The notes under the pieces: model-generated | What the model saw: the letters and a program-made list of their open reading frames with translations, nothing else | Database searches by the model: none | Told to the model about the DNA's origin: nothing | Shown: one piece after another, positions 1 through 10,541 of the stretch | Layout: each line of letters opens with the position of its first letter | Position numbering within the stretch: the first letter of the stretch is position 1 | Made by a program: the position numbers and the translations under genes | Source of the DNA: Gonatopus flavifemur | Lineage: Eukaryota > Arthropoda > Insecta > Hymenoptera > Dryinidae | NCBI GenBank assembly: GCA_018340375.1 | Contig: JAFFJZ010000002.1 | Span: 21,780,001-21,844,000, forward strand | Direction: 5' to 3' | Length of the DNA stretch: 64,000 bases

Positions 1-1486
1 TATAAATTCATAATTTGATGGGTGGAGTGAAATAAATTGAAAAAAACGACATACAGTTTTCAGAATTGTTTTCAATGATAAAATTCTTTTTGAATTGATC
101 AAATGTATGTAACTGTGTTTTCCTAATTTTTGATTTGATTAATTATTAGTACTCAAAGCGTAAAATTGATTATTTCGTTAGTTACAACAAGGGAGTCGTT
201 TGTGCACAATTCTGATACAGAATTTATAGATAATAGTAACTTTAAGAGTGATGTAATCAAGTAAAACTTCATCCCAAGTACATCTTAATGATGAACAAAT
301 TTAAGAAAAATAATTTGATCAATGATGGGTATAAGCATTAATATGTTGTTTTAATCATTTATGGATCGTTACGAAGATTGGATCAATCATTATTAAATGT
401 GGGGAATCTACCACAGGGTTTTTGGTGATTTTGTTATTGACATTCAGTTCTCAATCATTTTGTAACAATCCTTCAGATTGCAATAACAATGATATTAGAA
501 TCCATTTGGATCCCTGAAGAAATTAATACTATGTGATTATCTGTTATTCTAAAGCTCTCGGTGTACTCTCGCTGTGATTTGGCGCATATATTCATATTTG
601 ATGATAACGTTACTAAAGAGAATATGAAATCTTCTCAAGAACAAAAAAAGAATTTTAAACAAAACCATAGTTTTATCCATGCGCGTTCAAGTATACACAC
701 ATCATTCATTATTTTTGCATCTGAAAATTGTGATATTACCCACAGTATCGGAATAACATATTCGATACGTATTGAATAAACAATGAAAATACTCTCACAA
801 GGAAGCATAATACTCACGTCGAGTTTCAGTTTTGTCACCAGCAGTTGTAGAACAAAATCTTATTAGAGGAAGAGTTTTCGCATAACCTAAAAATCAACTC
901 AATTTCATTACGTAATTCAATGAATATGAATGATACAAAATAATTGATATAATTTCAATTACTTCTCGGTGACGAAGCAGGAATATTTCGTGCAATTTTA
1001 CACAAATTTCTCAAGAGTGACGTCATTTTTTAGAGGAAAACACTGAATTGTCAGTGTTTCTGAATATGTGAATGAACTGGATATGCTCACGTATGTTAAC
1101 GCGCACCCACACACACACACAACACAATTTCAAACAAGTTTCCAGTTCCAAGAGAAGTTTAAAACACTGTATTAGAAAGAGATGAAATTGTTTTCACGTA
1201 CGCCATTTTGAATGTTACTAGCAGTGCTACCACTAGTATTTTAATATTGTAAACATTGAAAGAATACAAAAGTCTGTACTGATCAATCTTGGTGGGTCTG
1301 GAAAATGTATCGAACGATAAAAAATGAGGTGAATATAACAATGAATCATTGTATATTCAATGTATATAATGCAAAAGGAAATAACTTAGAGTTAGTCCAC
1401 TCGTTTGTATAGGGATTTTAACTGTCAAAAATAGGATATTTTACATGTAAACATGCAGACATACAGACCATTCAATAAGATAAATT
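1..1486. other. Intergenic DNA downstream of COMMD5
   Basis: No gene is seen. The open frames are short, AT-rich and without recognisable motifs. A short CA-rich run lies at about 1107-1126. The COMMD5 polyadenylation signal marks the right edge of the stretch. Confidence 0.6.
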
Positions 1487-1492
1487 TTTATT
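1487..1492 (-). terminator. Polyadenylation signal of COMMD5
   Basis: The plus strand reads TTTATT, which is AATAAA on the gene strand, 27 nt beyond the COMMD5 stop codon. That would give a very short 3' UTR. It is a motif match with suitable placement only. Confidence 0.5.
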
Positions 1493-1518
1493 AAAATGTA
1501 ATTAAAATTGTATAAAGA

Positions 1519-2425
1519 TTAATGTGATACAATGGCACTGTGAATATGTTTAAAAGCACTGTTTTGTTCGATAGTTTGTATCTCCACAAGAATATTTGCT
1601 ATGGCGTGTCTCAATTGATGAAACTTTGTGAGAGACAATTGAAATACTTTATGCTCTCCGGTGTCGAATATCCATTCCATTATAATGTTAGGTTCTAGGA
1701 CTTTATTCACTGAACTGTAAAATAATTGTATTAAACGTCAGATCTTTTTTTCTTGTAGTATTTCTATAATTGACATACCTGGAAGCAATAATTATATCTA
1801 TTCGCCATCTGCATAACATCAAACGAGGATAAAACTTGGTTTTTTGATTGATTCCTGCAAGTAGATCTATTTGTTTTGGACCATAAGCAACTGCTGATAA
1901 ATCTTCTATACATTCGTTAGATAATCTGTAAAGAAATAATGAGATTTAGATCTTTGAAGTTTGAAAGACTCAACGTGTGTCATGTTCTTCTCAGGTCTTC
2001 TCTAATAAACCATTCGAACTTCAACAATTTAATTCTGGTTTAGCGATAGAAACTTACTTCAATTCTTGTAAACATTGTTTAAAATCTGCAGGTTTTATAG
2101 ATTGAGGTGATGTACGTAGAAAAGTTTTTAAAATTGTATAAATCGCAGAATAGTATTCATCCACGTCCTCTTGTGGTATATTATATTTGTTACTAATTCT
2201 ATCTAATATACCTTCTTCTATGTGTTCTTGTTCTATAACTCTGACAGCCACTATACGGTGAAAGAATCATCATTAGAAAAAACAATTAATATGTACTTTC
2301 TTAGATTTATATAAGTTTTGCTTACATTGTATCAACGGTCGTACAAATGTTTTCTTAAATTCTGAAAGAATGTCTGTTTTATTACCTAAGGCACAGATTA
2401 TTTGTGTTTGAAAAGATTTTGACAT
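1519..2425 (-). CDS. COMMD5: COMM domain-containing protein 5 (COMMD5), complete, four coding exons
   Basis: Exons on the minus strand are 2425-2326, 2250-2058, 1925-1779 and 1714-1519. All introns are GT-AG and the phases join cleanly (1, 2, 2), giving a 211-residue protein. It starts MSKSFQTQIICALG, and the ATG lies just upstream of a helical N-terminal (HN) domain running to about residue 100 and containing SIKPADFKQCLQEL. The C-terminal COMM domain includes the hallmark core tryptophan in LCRWRIDIIIAS and a final amphipathic helix, LTKFHQLRHAIANILVEI. The order of motifs (IP-E; SLKP-like; QEL; VA-YG; RWR-D; KF-ELR) matches human COMMD5 (about 224 residues) better than other COMMD paralogues, judged from memory. 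COMMD proteins form the heteromeric Commander complex with CCDC22/CCDC93 and retriever, which recycles endosomal cargo; COMMD proteins are also linked to NF-kB control. The identification is firm; the extent of the UTRs is unknown. Confidence 0.9.
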
Positions 2426-3294
2426 GCTTTTGAATTTATACTTGACAGATGGCCAATGTTTTTAATACTGCTCCTTGAACTAGAAAGTTATATTCCAGTA
2501 TTTTATGTGCTCGTACTATGAATAAGTATTGAAGTTCTTTTTCTTCGTATATTCGATGGATTGAGGCAAATTACGGACGGACGAATCGACACAAGTTGTC
2601 ATAAATTTTGTATCACTTTTCCTTCGTGTAAGTATAATGTTATCTTCTTCTTGCGATTAATGAAGTTAGAAAAAAAGCATGATTATTTTGTTTTTCATTT
2701 TAATGTGATATAGTAATGTAATATTATCCTGCAGATCGTAAAGTACGTTTTATGTATGCGTGAAATGTCAAAATCTAATCGAACAGATGATCACTGAGTA
2801 TTTAAATTTAAATGGCGGTCAATGCAGGACCGCTTCAAGATCGTGTGAATTCTCCCGATGTGTTATAAGCTCGAATCACTCGAGAGTTTTTTATTTTAAG
2901 AACAAAGATTGAATTAAAAGAAGAGGAAAACGAACGAATAAAGAATCCGTATGAAATGTTTCTCTTTCCACTCTTTGGAACATAAAAATTCAAAATTGTA
3001 GTTTTTCATGTTTGTTTTGAGACGGCACTGGTTATATGAATAACCTAAAATGTGTCGATCAGCAGACCTTGGAATAATTGTGGATAGAATTTCACGAGTG
3101 TGATATATCTTATTACCACTGTTATATCGGCTATATACTTCATTCCTCAATAAAATGATCATAAAAAATGTTCCGAGAATTCAACAGCGTCTTTGTTTAT
3201 AGTTTTAAGAATGGAAATAAGTATTTTCGTGATAAATCATCAAGAAATAGATGAAGATGTTAGTAAACTAGTTTAAAAGCGAGTGTTCTCAACT
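2426..3294. other. Upstream region of COMMD5 up to tRNA-Arg
   Basis: This stretch holds the presumed COMMD5 promoter and 5' UTR, immediately upstream of the ATG at 2425. I see no second gene and no clear core promoter motif. Confidence 0.4.
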
Positions 3295-3367
3295 GACCGT
3301 GTGGCCTAATGGATAAGGCGTCGGACTTCGGATCCGAAGATTGCAGGTTCGAGTCCTGTCACGGTCG
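3295..3367 (+). tRNA. tRNA-Arg (anticodon TCG)
   Basis: A 73-nt cloverleaf without an intron. The acceptor stem GACCGTG pairs with CACGGTC and is followed by discriminator G at 3367. The D arm is GCC..GGC. The anticodon stem TCGGA/TCCGA encloses loop CTTCGGA, giving TCG, which reads CGA arginine codons. The T arm carries the box B motif GGTTCGAGTCC. A TTTT run at 3378-3381 is a plausible RNA polymerase III terminator. The genomic 3' end lacks CCA, as expected for a nuclear gene. It looks intact and functional. Confidence 0.95.
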
Positions 3368-3550
3368 TAAATTTCTATTTTGTTACATTTTACAATGTAT
3401 GTATGAGAACAAATCATCTTCAAATCTTTTTTAAGAGGGTATGATATTTGTTTCATAATTTTTCTTTTATCATTTTGTTCTGTGCATGCATTGATACAAA
3501 AAATTTTTTTGAATCAATCATAAATAAATGAACAGGTTTCAGCAAATTTT

Positions 3551-3686
3551 CCCTATTCCAAATGTCCGACAGATAATTTTCTGTCAGGATTTGGTCGGTT
3601 TTTGTCCCAGGCATGATGATTTCCGACGGAACCAGACAGAATTTTTACCGGAATTTGTCAGGATCTGTCGGACATTTTTAATAGGG
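3551..3686. mobile_element. 136-bp MITE, CCCTATT ends, TT duplication
   Basis: Inverted ends read CCCTATTCCAAATGTCCGAC on the left and CCCTATTAAAAATGTCCGAC on the right (reversed). TT lies immediately outside both ends (3549-3550, 3687-3688). The interior repeats a TCCGACAGA / TGTCAGGA theme. No coding capacity. It belongs to the CCC-ended, 2-bp-duplication group. Confidence 0.75.
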
Positions 3687-3825
3687 TTTCCTTTAATTTA
3701 TTGAACATGAATTCAAATTACCAACATGCTGATTATAAATAATTTTTTCATTACGGAGGAAAAAATTGTAATTTCTGAATTTTTATTCACTTTCATGGAT
3801 AAATCATAAGGCGTATTGGGACGCA

Positions 3826-4135
3826 CCCTGCTTGAAAGATCCGATTTAAACCTATTGACTGGTCAATCAGTATAAATCAGAATTTGTTCAAGAGTTGTCC
3901 TATTCAATCTTATTCAAATCTAATTGGTTTGAATAGGAAATTTTTACTCAATGAGATATAATGAGGAAATTCGGATCACGTACATTCGAATTTACTGATT
4001 AAATCCCATTGAATAGAAATTTCCTATTCAAACCGATTATATTTGAATGAAATCAAATAGGAAAATTCCCGGACAAAAATCTGATTCAAACCGATTGACG
4101 AGTTAATAAGTTTGAATCGGATTTTTGAAGCAGGC
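3826..4135. mobile_element. Family B MITE, copy 1 (uninterrupted), CA duplication
   Basis: This is a long hairpin with ends like CCCTGCTTGAAAGATCCGAT. The flanks are CA on both sides if the last base is a G-to-C change. The arms carry TTTGAATAGGAAATTTTTAC and its complement. It is the same element as 7949-8553 but lacks the insertion found there, so it serves as the empty-site reference for element A1. Confidence 0.8.
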
Positions 4136-4697
4136 CAGCCTGCCATCAAACTCTTTCCAACTTCCCTCCCTTCCCTTTATTTGATAAAAACCTCATCGAA
4201 ACTATTTTTCTTGGTTGCCAGAAGCTAATTTGGTCCTCTGGTGTACACGGCAATAAATGTTTATTTAAGTATTGAAATTTAAGTATTATAAACCAGTGCA
4301 GTAAATTGGAAATTCTAGTACATTCTCAGAAGTATTCCAGCACAAAAGATTGGAGTTTTGCGAAACAAAATATGTGAAATTGCAGGGAAATTAGTAGACT
4401 GCTGGTTAATTTTTACAATGTAAACGTAGCCATTATCGGCCGATTTCTAATCAAACAATCAGACCGGTTCCTGTGCACTGGGAGAAAAACACTCATTTAG
4501 CCTGGAAATAATGTTACATTGGCATTAGCACGCAATGTAGTCAATTTCATGCAACCGAACATACTCGAGCGGAAAAATTGTCCAAATTAAATATAATTGT
4601 GCAAATTCTTCCACTTGAAGCGGATACAAGCGCATAGATGGCTCCATCTGGTGACATTTTTTTCAGACAAAAATACTCAAAATTGGACTCATAAATC
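4136..4697. other. Unannotated stretch
   Basis: No gene seen. A 131-residue open frame on the minus strand (4547-4942) is largely the read-through of the hairpins that follow and has no recognisable domain. Confidence 0.4.
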
Positions 4698-4850
4698 TGC
4701 CGTACAAAGCAAGAAAGCCGTAACTCAATTTTTTTTGGAAAAAATTCTTTTATCTCATTCGATGCACTGAAATTTTCTGAATCGAATGGTACATGAATCT
4801 CATTTTCGACAAAAAATTGAGTCACGGCCTTTTTGCTTTGTACGGCAGAA
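4698..4850. repeat. Hairpin (inverted repeat) of about 150 bp
   Basis: Left arm TGCCGTACAAAGCAAGAAAG and its imperfect complement ending CTTTGTACGGCA at about 4847 fold back over a short AT-rich centre. It is probably a MITE; no target duplication was established. Confidence 0.6.
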
Positions 4851-4856
4851 ATAGGC

Positions 4857-4976
4857 TTGCCAGAAAAAACCCGCCCAACTCTGATGATTGGCTGCTTCTT
4901 GTATAACCAACCAATCGTATTTTTGATTTCAAAAGAATTCACCTATGATCAAAGTTTGGGCGATTTTTTCTGGCAA
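4857..4976. repeat. 120-bp MITE with TTGCCAGAAAAAA ends
   Basis: Left end TTGCCAGAAAAAACCCGCCC and reversed right end TTGCCAGAAAAAATCGCCCA are nearly identical. A related fragment, TTGCCAGAAG, occurs near 4214. No coding capacity. Confidence 0.65.
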
Positions 4977-5607
4977 CCTTCATCTCAAGCAGGGTAACAC
5001 AATAGGTTCGTTCGTTCTGCGTGCTCTGAGTTGCTTCAACTTGTACCTAACCAATCATCTCGTTGCTTGAACTGGACGTAGCAAATCCACAATACTTGGA
5101 ACGAGTTGGGGTATATAACTTGAGACATCGGTAAACGAACTTAGCTAATGATTACGCACCTCGTGACAAAAGTTCAGATGCTTCAACTCCTATTGAATGC
5201 TATTACGGTCAGAACTCATCTGTAACTTTGATCTGGAGCCTTTTATAATCCATCGATCAATTGTTTTCATCTTTATGTTTCAACCGTGCAAGAAGGTCAT
5301 CTTGTGGCTCATGAGAGAAGCTTCAGATTTCATCGAGCATGCGCATTTTCAGATTGACATTACGGCTCTAATTCCAATAAAAACCAAATCGCCATTGAAA
5401 TGGGACAATTCTGAAAGTACATCAGGTATTTCCTATACAAACCATACCATTTCAAATTTAATGACTTTATTTCCATTCGTCTCTGTAAATGGACATCATG
5501 AAACATTTCAATGAAAACCGATTCACCGAATGAAGAAATTCCTCAATTTGAATGGAATATTTCATACACAAATGGATTGGAAATTTAGATTTAAAAACTT
5601 TCATATT

Positions 5608-6012
5608 CCCATACAGCACCGGGAGGTTTTCTGGACGTTCCGAAAACGTGCTTGGTTACACAGAGAACGTGGAAATAACGTCTCATGTATGTCGCAGGAA
5701 CATGCAAATGTCCCGTTTAGTTCTATTCATGTCTTCTTGCAATGTTCTTTGGACGTATTCAAGGAAAGGTTTTCACAACGTTCCGCGGCGTTGCACATAT
5801 GTTTTTAAAAGGTTACTTTTCATGGAAGCACGTTTAGAAAACGCGGAAAGAACGTCCCGTAGTATATGAAAAGAACGTGCTCGGTACGTATTCATGTGCA
5901 TCAAAAGCGAAGGTACTTCAAACATTTGGAAAATATGTGCCTTGGGCACCAACACACGCGGAACCAAGATTATGTTTATAGAACATCCAGAGAACTTTCT
6001 GTGCTGTCTGGG
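5608..6012. mobile_element. 405-bp element AA1, CCCA(T/G)ACAGCAC ends, TT duplication
   Basis: Left end CCCATACAGCACCGGGAGGT and reversed right end CCCAGACAGCACAGAAAGTT, flanked by TT on both sides. The interior is rich in GAACGTTC / ACGTTC-type words. Related copies with the same ACAGCAC termini are at 46175-46481 and 47966-48233. Several overlapping open frames here are artefacts of the repeat. Confidence 0.8.
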
Positions 6013-6142
6013 TTATTTCCAGCAGATCTGGATTCCAAAACAATCAAATCAAAATCAACTGATCCATAAAATGCATGGGTTTTCAAATCAAATTGCGTAT
6101 TTGCCATACATACTTGTTAAATATTCGTATCTATAAACTGTA

Positions 6143-6400
6143 CACTGAGAAAAAGAAACATAATTGTGCAGCGTCCAGACAATGATAATTCATGTCCAAA
6201 ATAAATTTCAAATTAGCCATCACTAGATGCTGGCCAGACATAAACTATTCGCATCCAAGGCATTACTGAGTACGTTCTGGACGCAAATAGGTGATCTATC
6301 TAGGTCTGGCGAGCATCTAGTGAGGACTAATTTGAAATTTCTTTTGGACATGAATTATCACTGTCTGAGCGCTGCACAGTCATGTTTCTTTTTCTCAGTG
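6143..6400. mobile_element. 258-bp hairpin MITE, CACTGAGA ends, TA duplication
   Basis: Ends CACTGAGAAAAAGAAACATA and reversed CACTGAGAAAAAGAAACATG are almost identical for the first 20 bases. TA flanks both sides. The arms pair along most of the length (GTCCAGAC, CATCTAG and TTCAAATTAG segments recur inverted). Non-coding. Confidence 0.85.
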
Positions 6401-6856
6401 TACCACTCTGATTGGTTAATAAAACAAAAAACCTCCAATTATATCATATATTTCTTATAGACAGTGATAGAATATATCACATGCCATTAAACTTCCAATC
6501 AAATAGATACATATTTTATGTACGGGCGAATTCAGGATTCAATTCCACGGATGATTGATTTTGCTTCATTCTCATTAATCTTCAATAGACAATTTAGGCA
6601 TTCCAATGACCCCCATTCAATGCGATTGAATTTGAATCGCCCTCTATTCCTCTCGACTGGATTCTATCAAATGACCAATAAAATCTACACTTTCTAAAAT
6701 CGTATTGGATATTCCCCATAGAAACCAAATGAATCCTCAATTTTATCAACTTTTAAATTAGTTCCGATAGATCGAGATTACAGGAAATTCCGATAAAAAC
6801 CGATTGTCCGATGTAAGAAAAAAATTCTAAAATTGAATTGGATATTTCCCATAACA

Positions 6857-7513
6857 ACCCAAAAAACACACACACGTTATTTCAACGTTGAAAGAACGTT
6901 AGACTGTCAAAAGGACGTCAGTCGTTGATTTCATAACGTTGATTTTCAGTTGAAATTTGATAGGGAAATAGACGACTAGAAATTACGTTTTGATGACGTG
7001 TGATTTAAACTAATATTCAAAAATAACCATCAAACGACGTCCTCAAAAAACGTGTTTTGAACGGGTTTGAATCACGCGTTCAAAATGTGTTTATAACACC
7101 TTGTGTTTGTAACTTCAATTGAAGATATTCTGCTAAAAATGTCGATAACGATAAAAATAAAACGAAATCGAACAATGGTTAAATTTTCAACAAAGAGCAA
7201 GATAGTAAATAGTGTGACATACTTTCCAAATTTTATCATACTCAGGAATACTATTGTTCTCGATATTGAATGAAAAGTTTTCAAAATAATTTGTTGGATT
7301 CAATTCACGTTTTAAAACCGTCATTAGGACACGTCAATATTTGACGTCTTTTAAACGATGTTCAAACTGTTGATATGACGTTATTTTATGGTTGAAAAAC
7401 ACGTGATCTGCCGCGACATTTTTACGTTGAATCAACGCAAGAATATTACTAATTCACAACGTGTGGTTATTGACTGTTTTTGACGTTTTTAAAACGTGCG
7501 TGTGTTTACTGGG
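6857..7513. mobile_element. 657-bp element Z, CCCA-AACACAC ends, AA duplication
   Basis: Left end CCCAAAAAACACACACACGT, reversed right end CCCAGTAAACACACGCACGT, flanked by AA on both sides. The interior holds many ACGTT/AACGT words. It interrupts a unit of the ~130-bp array: joining the flanks restores the GGATATTTCCCATA context. No coding capacity. Confidence 0.8.
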
Positions 7514-7948
7514 AACTCATAGAATATTAGGATCTGGATTATTCCTGATAAATTGAAATTATTTAATTAATTGATCTATGGCATCCATACATTGTAAAAG
7601 TGAATTGGATATTTCTTATAGAAATCCACAAAATCTCCAATTTCATTAACTTTCCCAAGAATTCCAATAGATTGAGATTATCAAAAATTCGGATGAAAAT
7701 CAATTTTTTCAATGAAACGTAACAAATTTCAAAACTGAATTGGATATTCATCATACAAATCTATTGAATATTCAGATATGTAAACATTCTTATCATTACG
7801 AATAAATTCAAATGTTGGAATGATCCAACTGAAATCCATCGATGAATAAAATCCATACATTGTAGAATTGCATTGGATATTCCCCATACAAATCCATTAC
7901 CGATTCAATTAAAAAATTTTCCCCTTCAGTTCCAATGGATCGAGATTA

Positions 7949-8553
7949 CCCTGCTTGAAAAATCCGATTCAAACCTATTAACTGGTCAATCAGTATGAAT
8001 CAGATTTTTGTCCAGGAATTTTCCTATTTGATCTTATTCAAATCTAATCGGTTTGAATAGGAAATTTTTACTCAATGAGACATAATCACACTGAGAACCC
8101 AATTTCTTAGATTCAAAGATAATTTTCTTTGCCCTCATTCTAATAAATCTTTTTTTCAATGGATGAAAATTCAGTTCAATGGAGAAAAGTTTCATCAAAC
8201 TACAACCAAGAATTTTCAAATTGAAACAAAAATATATTCTTTCCTAAATTCGAAGAATATAATTTCAATTCAATGGGAAATTTTTCCATTTCAATGAATA
8301 ATGTTTTTCATTGAAAACAAGATTTATCAGAATGAGGGCAAAGAAATTTTCTTTGAACCTAAGAAATTGGGTCCTCAGTGCAGGAAATTCGGATCATGTA
8401 CATTCGAATTTACTGATTATATTCCATTGAGTAAAAATTTCCTATTCAAACCGATTAGATTTTAATAAGATCGAATAGGAACATTCCTGGACAAAAATCT
8501 GATTCATACTGATTGACCAGTTCATAGGTTTCAATCGGATTTTTGACGCAGGG
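7949..8553. mobile_element. Family B MITE, copy 2, carrying an inserted family A MITE
   Basis: Same ends as copy 1 (CCCTGCTTGAAAAATCCGAT; right GACGCAGGG), flanked by TA. Removing the 292-bp element at 8089-8380 plus one CA leaves about 311 bp that aligns along its length with 3826-4135. The element itself split an array unit at GAGATTA. Confidence 0.85.
8089..8380. mobile_element. Family A MITE copy 1, CACTGAG ends, CA duplication
   Basis: Ends CACTGAGAACCCAATTTCTT and reversed CACTGAGGACCCAATTTCTT, flanked by CA on both sides. Inner palindromic segments are TTTCTTTGCCCTCATTCT and its complement. Family B copy 1 shows the unoccupied site. Other copies are at 15678, 47071 and 63596. Confidence 0.9.
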
Positions 8554-9174
8554 TAAAGCAACTTCCGATGAAAACCGTCTGCCTCATGAGATGAAAAAAA
8601 TTTCAACCGCTAGATATATATAGCGTCAAGTCCTATTAATGGGTAAATCCCCGATTCAATCCTACAGATAACAAGTTCTAATTGCGTCCTATTCATTTTG
8701 AATCGGTACTTGAGGCTTTCCAATTGACCCTATTCATTCCGATTAATTTTGAATCGGTTTTCTATTGGATCCTATAGGATTTTCGAAATTAATTATTTTT
8801 TTAGCTGTGGTAACAAAATTTATAGCTATAGAAGCTAAAATTGAACTGTCGCAAAAATATTTTTGGCTATCCAAATATCAAATCCACATAAAGTAACCTC
8901 GACAGCTAATTCCTAACCATCATAGCGAATTATTATTGTTTTCTCCCATCACTTGGAATTCTTTTCCACATCCTAATCGATTCCGTCGATTTGAATTGTA
9001 CTATGATTTTATGTACTTACTCATCAAAAATACGATGAAATATATTTTCATCGCGTTATATGATTTATATAATGGATACAAATAAATGAATTGAATTCAA
9101 ACAGATAGATAAAAAACAGCAGGGATAAAATATTCATTCAATTCCAAATAAAAAATATATGAGAATTATAATAT
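8554..9174. other. Unannotated stretch with dispersed repeat remnants
   Basis: 8554-8640 is the remainder of the split array unit. A fragment near 8805-8885 with TTAGCTGTGG resembles pieces at 45455, 50463 and 57855. No gene seen. Confidence 0.4.
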
Positions 9175-9346
9175 CCCTGGTGAGAATATTTTTTTGGGAA
9201 TTTCTGAGAGTCTCTGAAAAACTCTCAAAATTGGACAATTCTCTGTAAATCTCTGCAAGTCTCTATAAAATTTAGAATAATTCTGAAAATCTCTGAAAAT
9301 ATTCTGAGAAGTTCTGAAAAACTCAAAATTGGAATTTCCACTAGGG
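9175..9346. mobile_element. 172-bp MITE next to tRNA-Tyr, CCCTGGTGAG ends, AT duplication
   Basis: Left CCCTGGTGAGAATATTT and reversed right CCCTAGTGGAAATTCC, flanked by AT on both sides. The interior is a loose repeat of TCTCTGAAAA. It lies 21 bp beyond the 3' end of the tRNA gene. Confidence 0.75.
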
Positions 9347-9367
9347 ATCAAAATAACAAAAAAAATT

Positions 9368-9463
9368 TCCTTCGAGCCGGATTTGAACCAGCGACCTATG
9401 GATGTCCATTTTTCAAATCTTGCCAACTACAGTCCACCGCTCTACCAACTGAGCTATCGAAGG
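9368..9463 (-). tRNA. tRNA-Tyr (anticodon GTA) with a 23-nt intron
   Basis: The minus strand starts CCTTCGATAGCTCAGTTGGT and ends with the TTCAAATCC T loop, acceptor stem CGAAGG and discriminator A (plus-strand 9368). Removing plus-strand 9404-9426 leaves a 73-nt cloverleaf. In it, anticodon stem GTGGA/TCCAT encloses CTGTAGA, giving anticodon GTA. The intron lies directly after position 37, the canonical place for nuclear tRNA-Tyr introns. An A8 run at 9358-9365 is a T8 polymerase III terminator on the gene strand. It looks functional. Confidence 0.95.
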
Positions 9464-10428
9464 ATTATGGTAAAACAGAGAATTAAGCACGTATATAAGT
9501 TAAACACCTCAGTAACCAGCCTATATTGGAAAATTTATAGTTTCATCGACTATTGTTCTTTGGCTCGAATTTAATTTCAGATTTATATTATTGTTTAAAA
9601 TCATTAATGGTAAGCGAAACTAACTTTTAGTATTCAATATTTTTATACGTATTCCGAATATCTCGATACAACGCTTTCGATACTTTTGACGGAACGAACG
9701 AGCGAATGAATAAATCAACGGAAGTACGATTTAACCTCTCACAAAATGTTTCTTTCGTATGAATTTTCAAATTCACATTCGAATGAAATACTATTCAATA
9801 AAAAGTATGCAAACAAGGGTCGAAGAAATCACTCGGAAAACTTCAGAAATCCGTAACGAAAAACTTGGGTAAAATCATAGTAAGTTTTTGGTTAGTTGGT
9901 GAATCAATATCATAAATAAAGCGGTGATAAATTAACGAATATCATCCTTTCAATATTAAATTGAATTTCAATTATATGTAAGTCCAAAGTGTGATTTTTA
10001 TACATCACTTATATCTATACAAAACATCACAAATCATTAATTCATTTTTATATTCCGATATTGTAATGAATTGTTGTACTTATTTCATCGTATTGGTAAT
10101 CCACTTACATATAGTATATAAAATCAATTTATTTATTCATATGCTTTGTTTACATACAACACAAGTAGTAATGAAGAATTCGATAATAAAATCTATATCA
10201 ATTTCATTTTTCAGATCAGTATCGTATAAAGCGAGGATGATTAATACATCGATTCATCATGAGTCTTACATGAATACTTGTAATACTCCCAACTTCCAGG
10301 ATTGAATTGAGGTCATGATATTTGAACTATGGCTACAAAATTGTGTTATAAGAATGAACACCATTGAGTCATGATAGGTAGATACTTGTAAAAATTCATG
10401 AAGAATAATTTGATGTTAGGGACCGTCC
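9464..10428. other. Unannotated stretch
   Basis: AT-rich. One 104-residue plus-strand frame (9991-10305) has low-complexity hydrophobic composition and no family resemblance. Nothing else seen. Confidence 0.4.
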
Positions 10429-10541
10429 ACATATTACGTCACACTTTTTTTCTGTCTTGCCTTGTTGTACCAACTCCAGACACGATGAGCAAGATAGAGA
10501 AGGGAATAGTGAATCGTGTGACGTAATATATGGACGGTTCC
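10429..10541. mobile_element. 113-bp PIF/Harbinger-type MITE, TTA duplication
   Basis: Left GGGACCGTCCACATATTACG and reversed right GGAACCGTCCATATATTACG, flanked by TTA on both sides. A 3-bp TWA target and G-rich ends are typical of PIF/Harbinger (Tourist-like) MITEs. The GGRCCGTCCATA ends resemble those of the element at 31842-32173. Confidence 0.85.

Larger units (their letters stand above)
5390..8640. repeat. Degenerate ~130-bp tandem repeat array, split by MITEs
   Basis: A unit containing GGATATTCCCCATACAAATC, then TTCCAATAGATCGAGATTAC and a GATGAAAACCGATT-like end, recurs about every 130-135 bp. Copies are seen near 5422, 5557, 6094, 6707, 6837, 7606, 7740 and 7868. The first four spacings make sense after subtracting the MITE at 5608-6012. 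Other insertions at 6143-6400, 6857-7513 and 7949-8553 also sit in the array. It reads as an old satellite that attracted insertions. Units are strongly diverged, so the outer limits are approximate. Confidence 0.6.

Noticed and set aside
4547..4942. 131-codon minus-strand frame
   Set aside because: It spans two hairpin MITEs and its composition follows the repeats.
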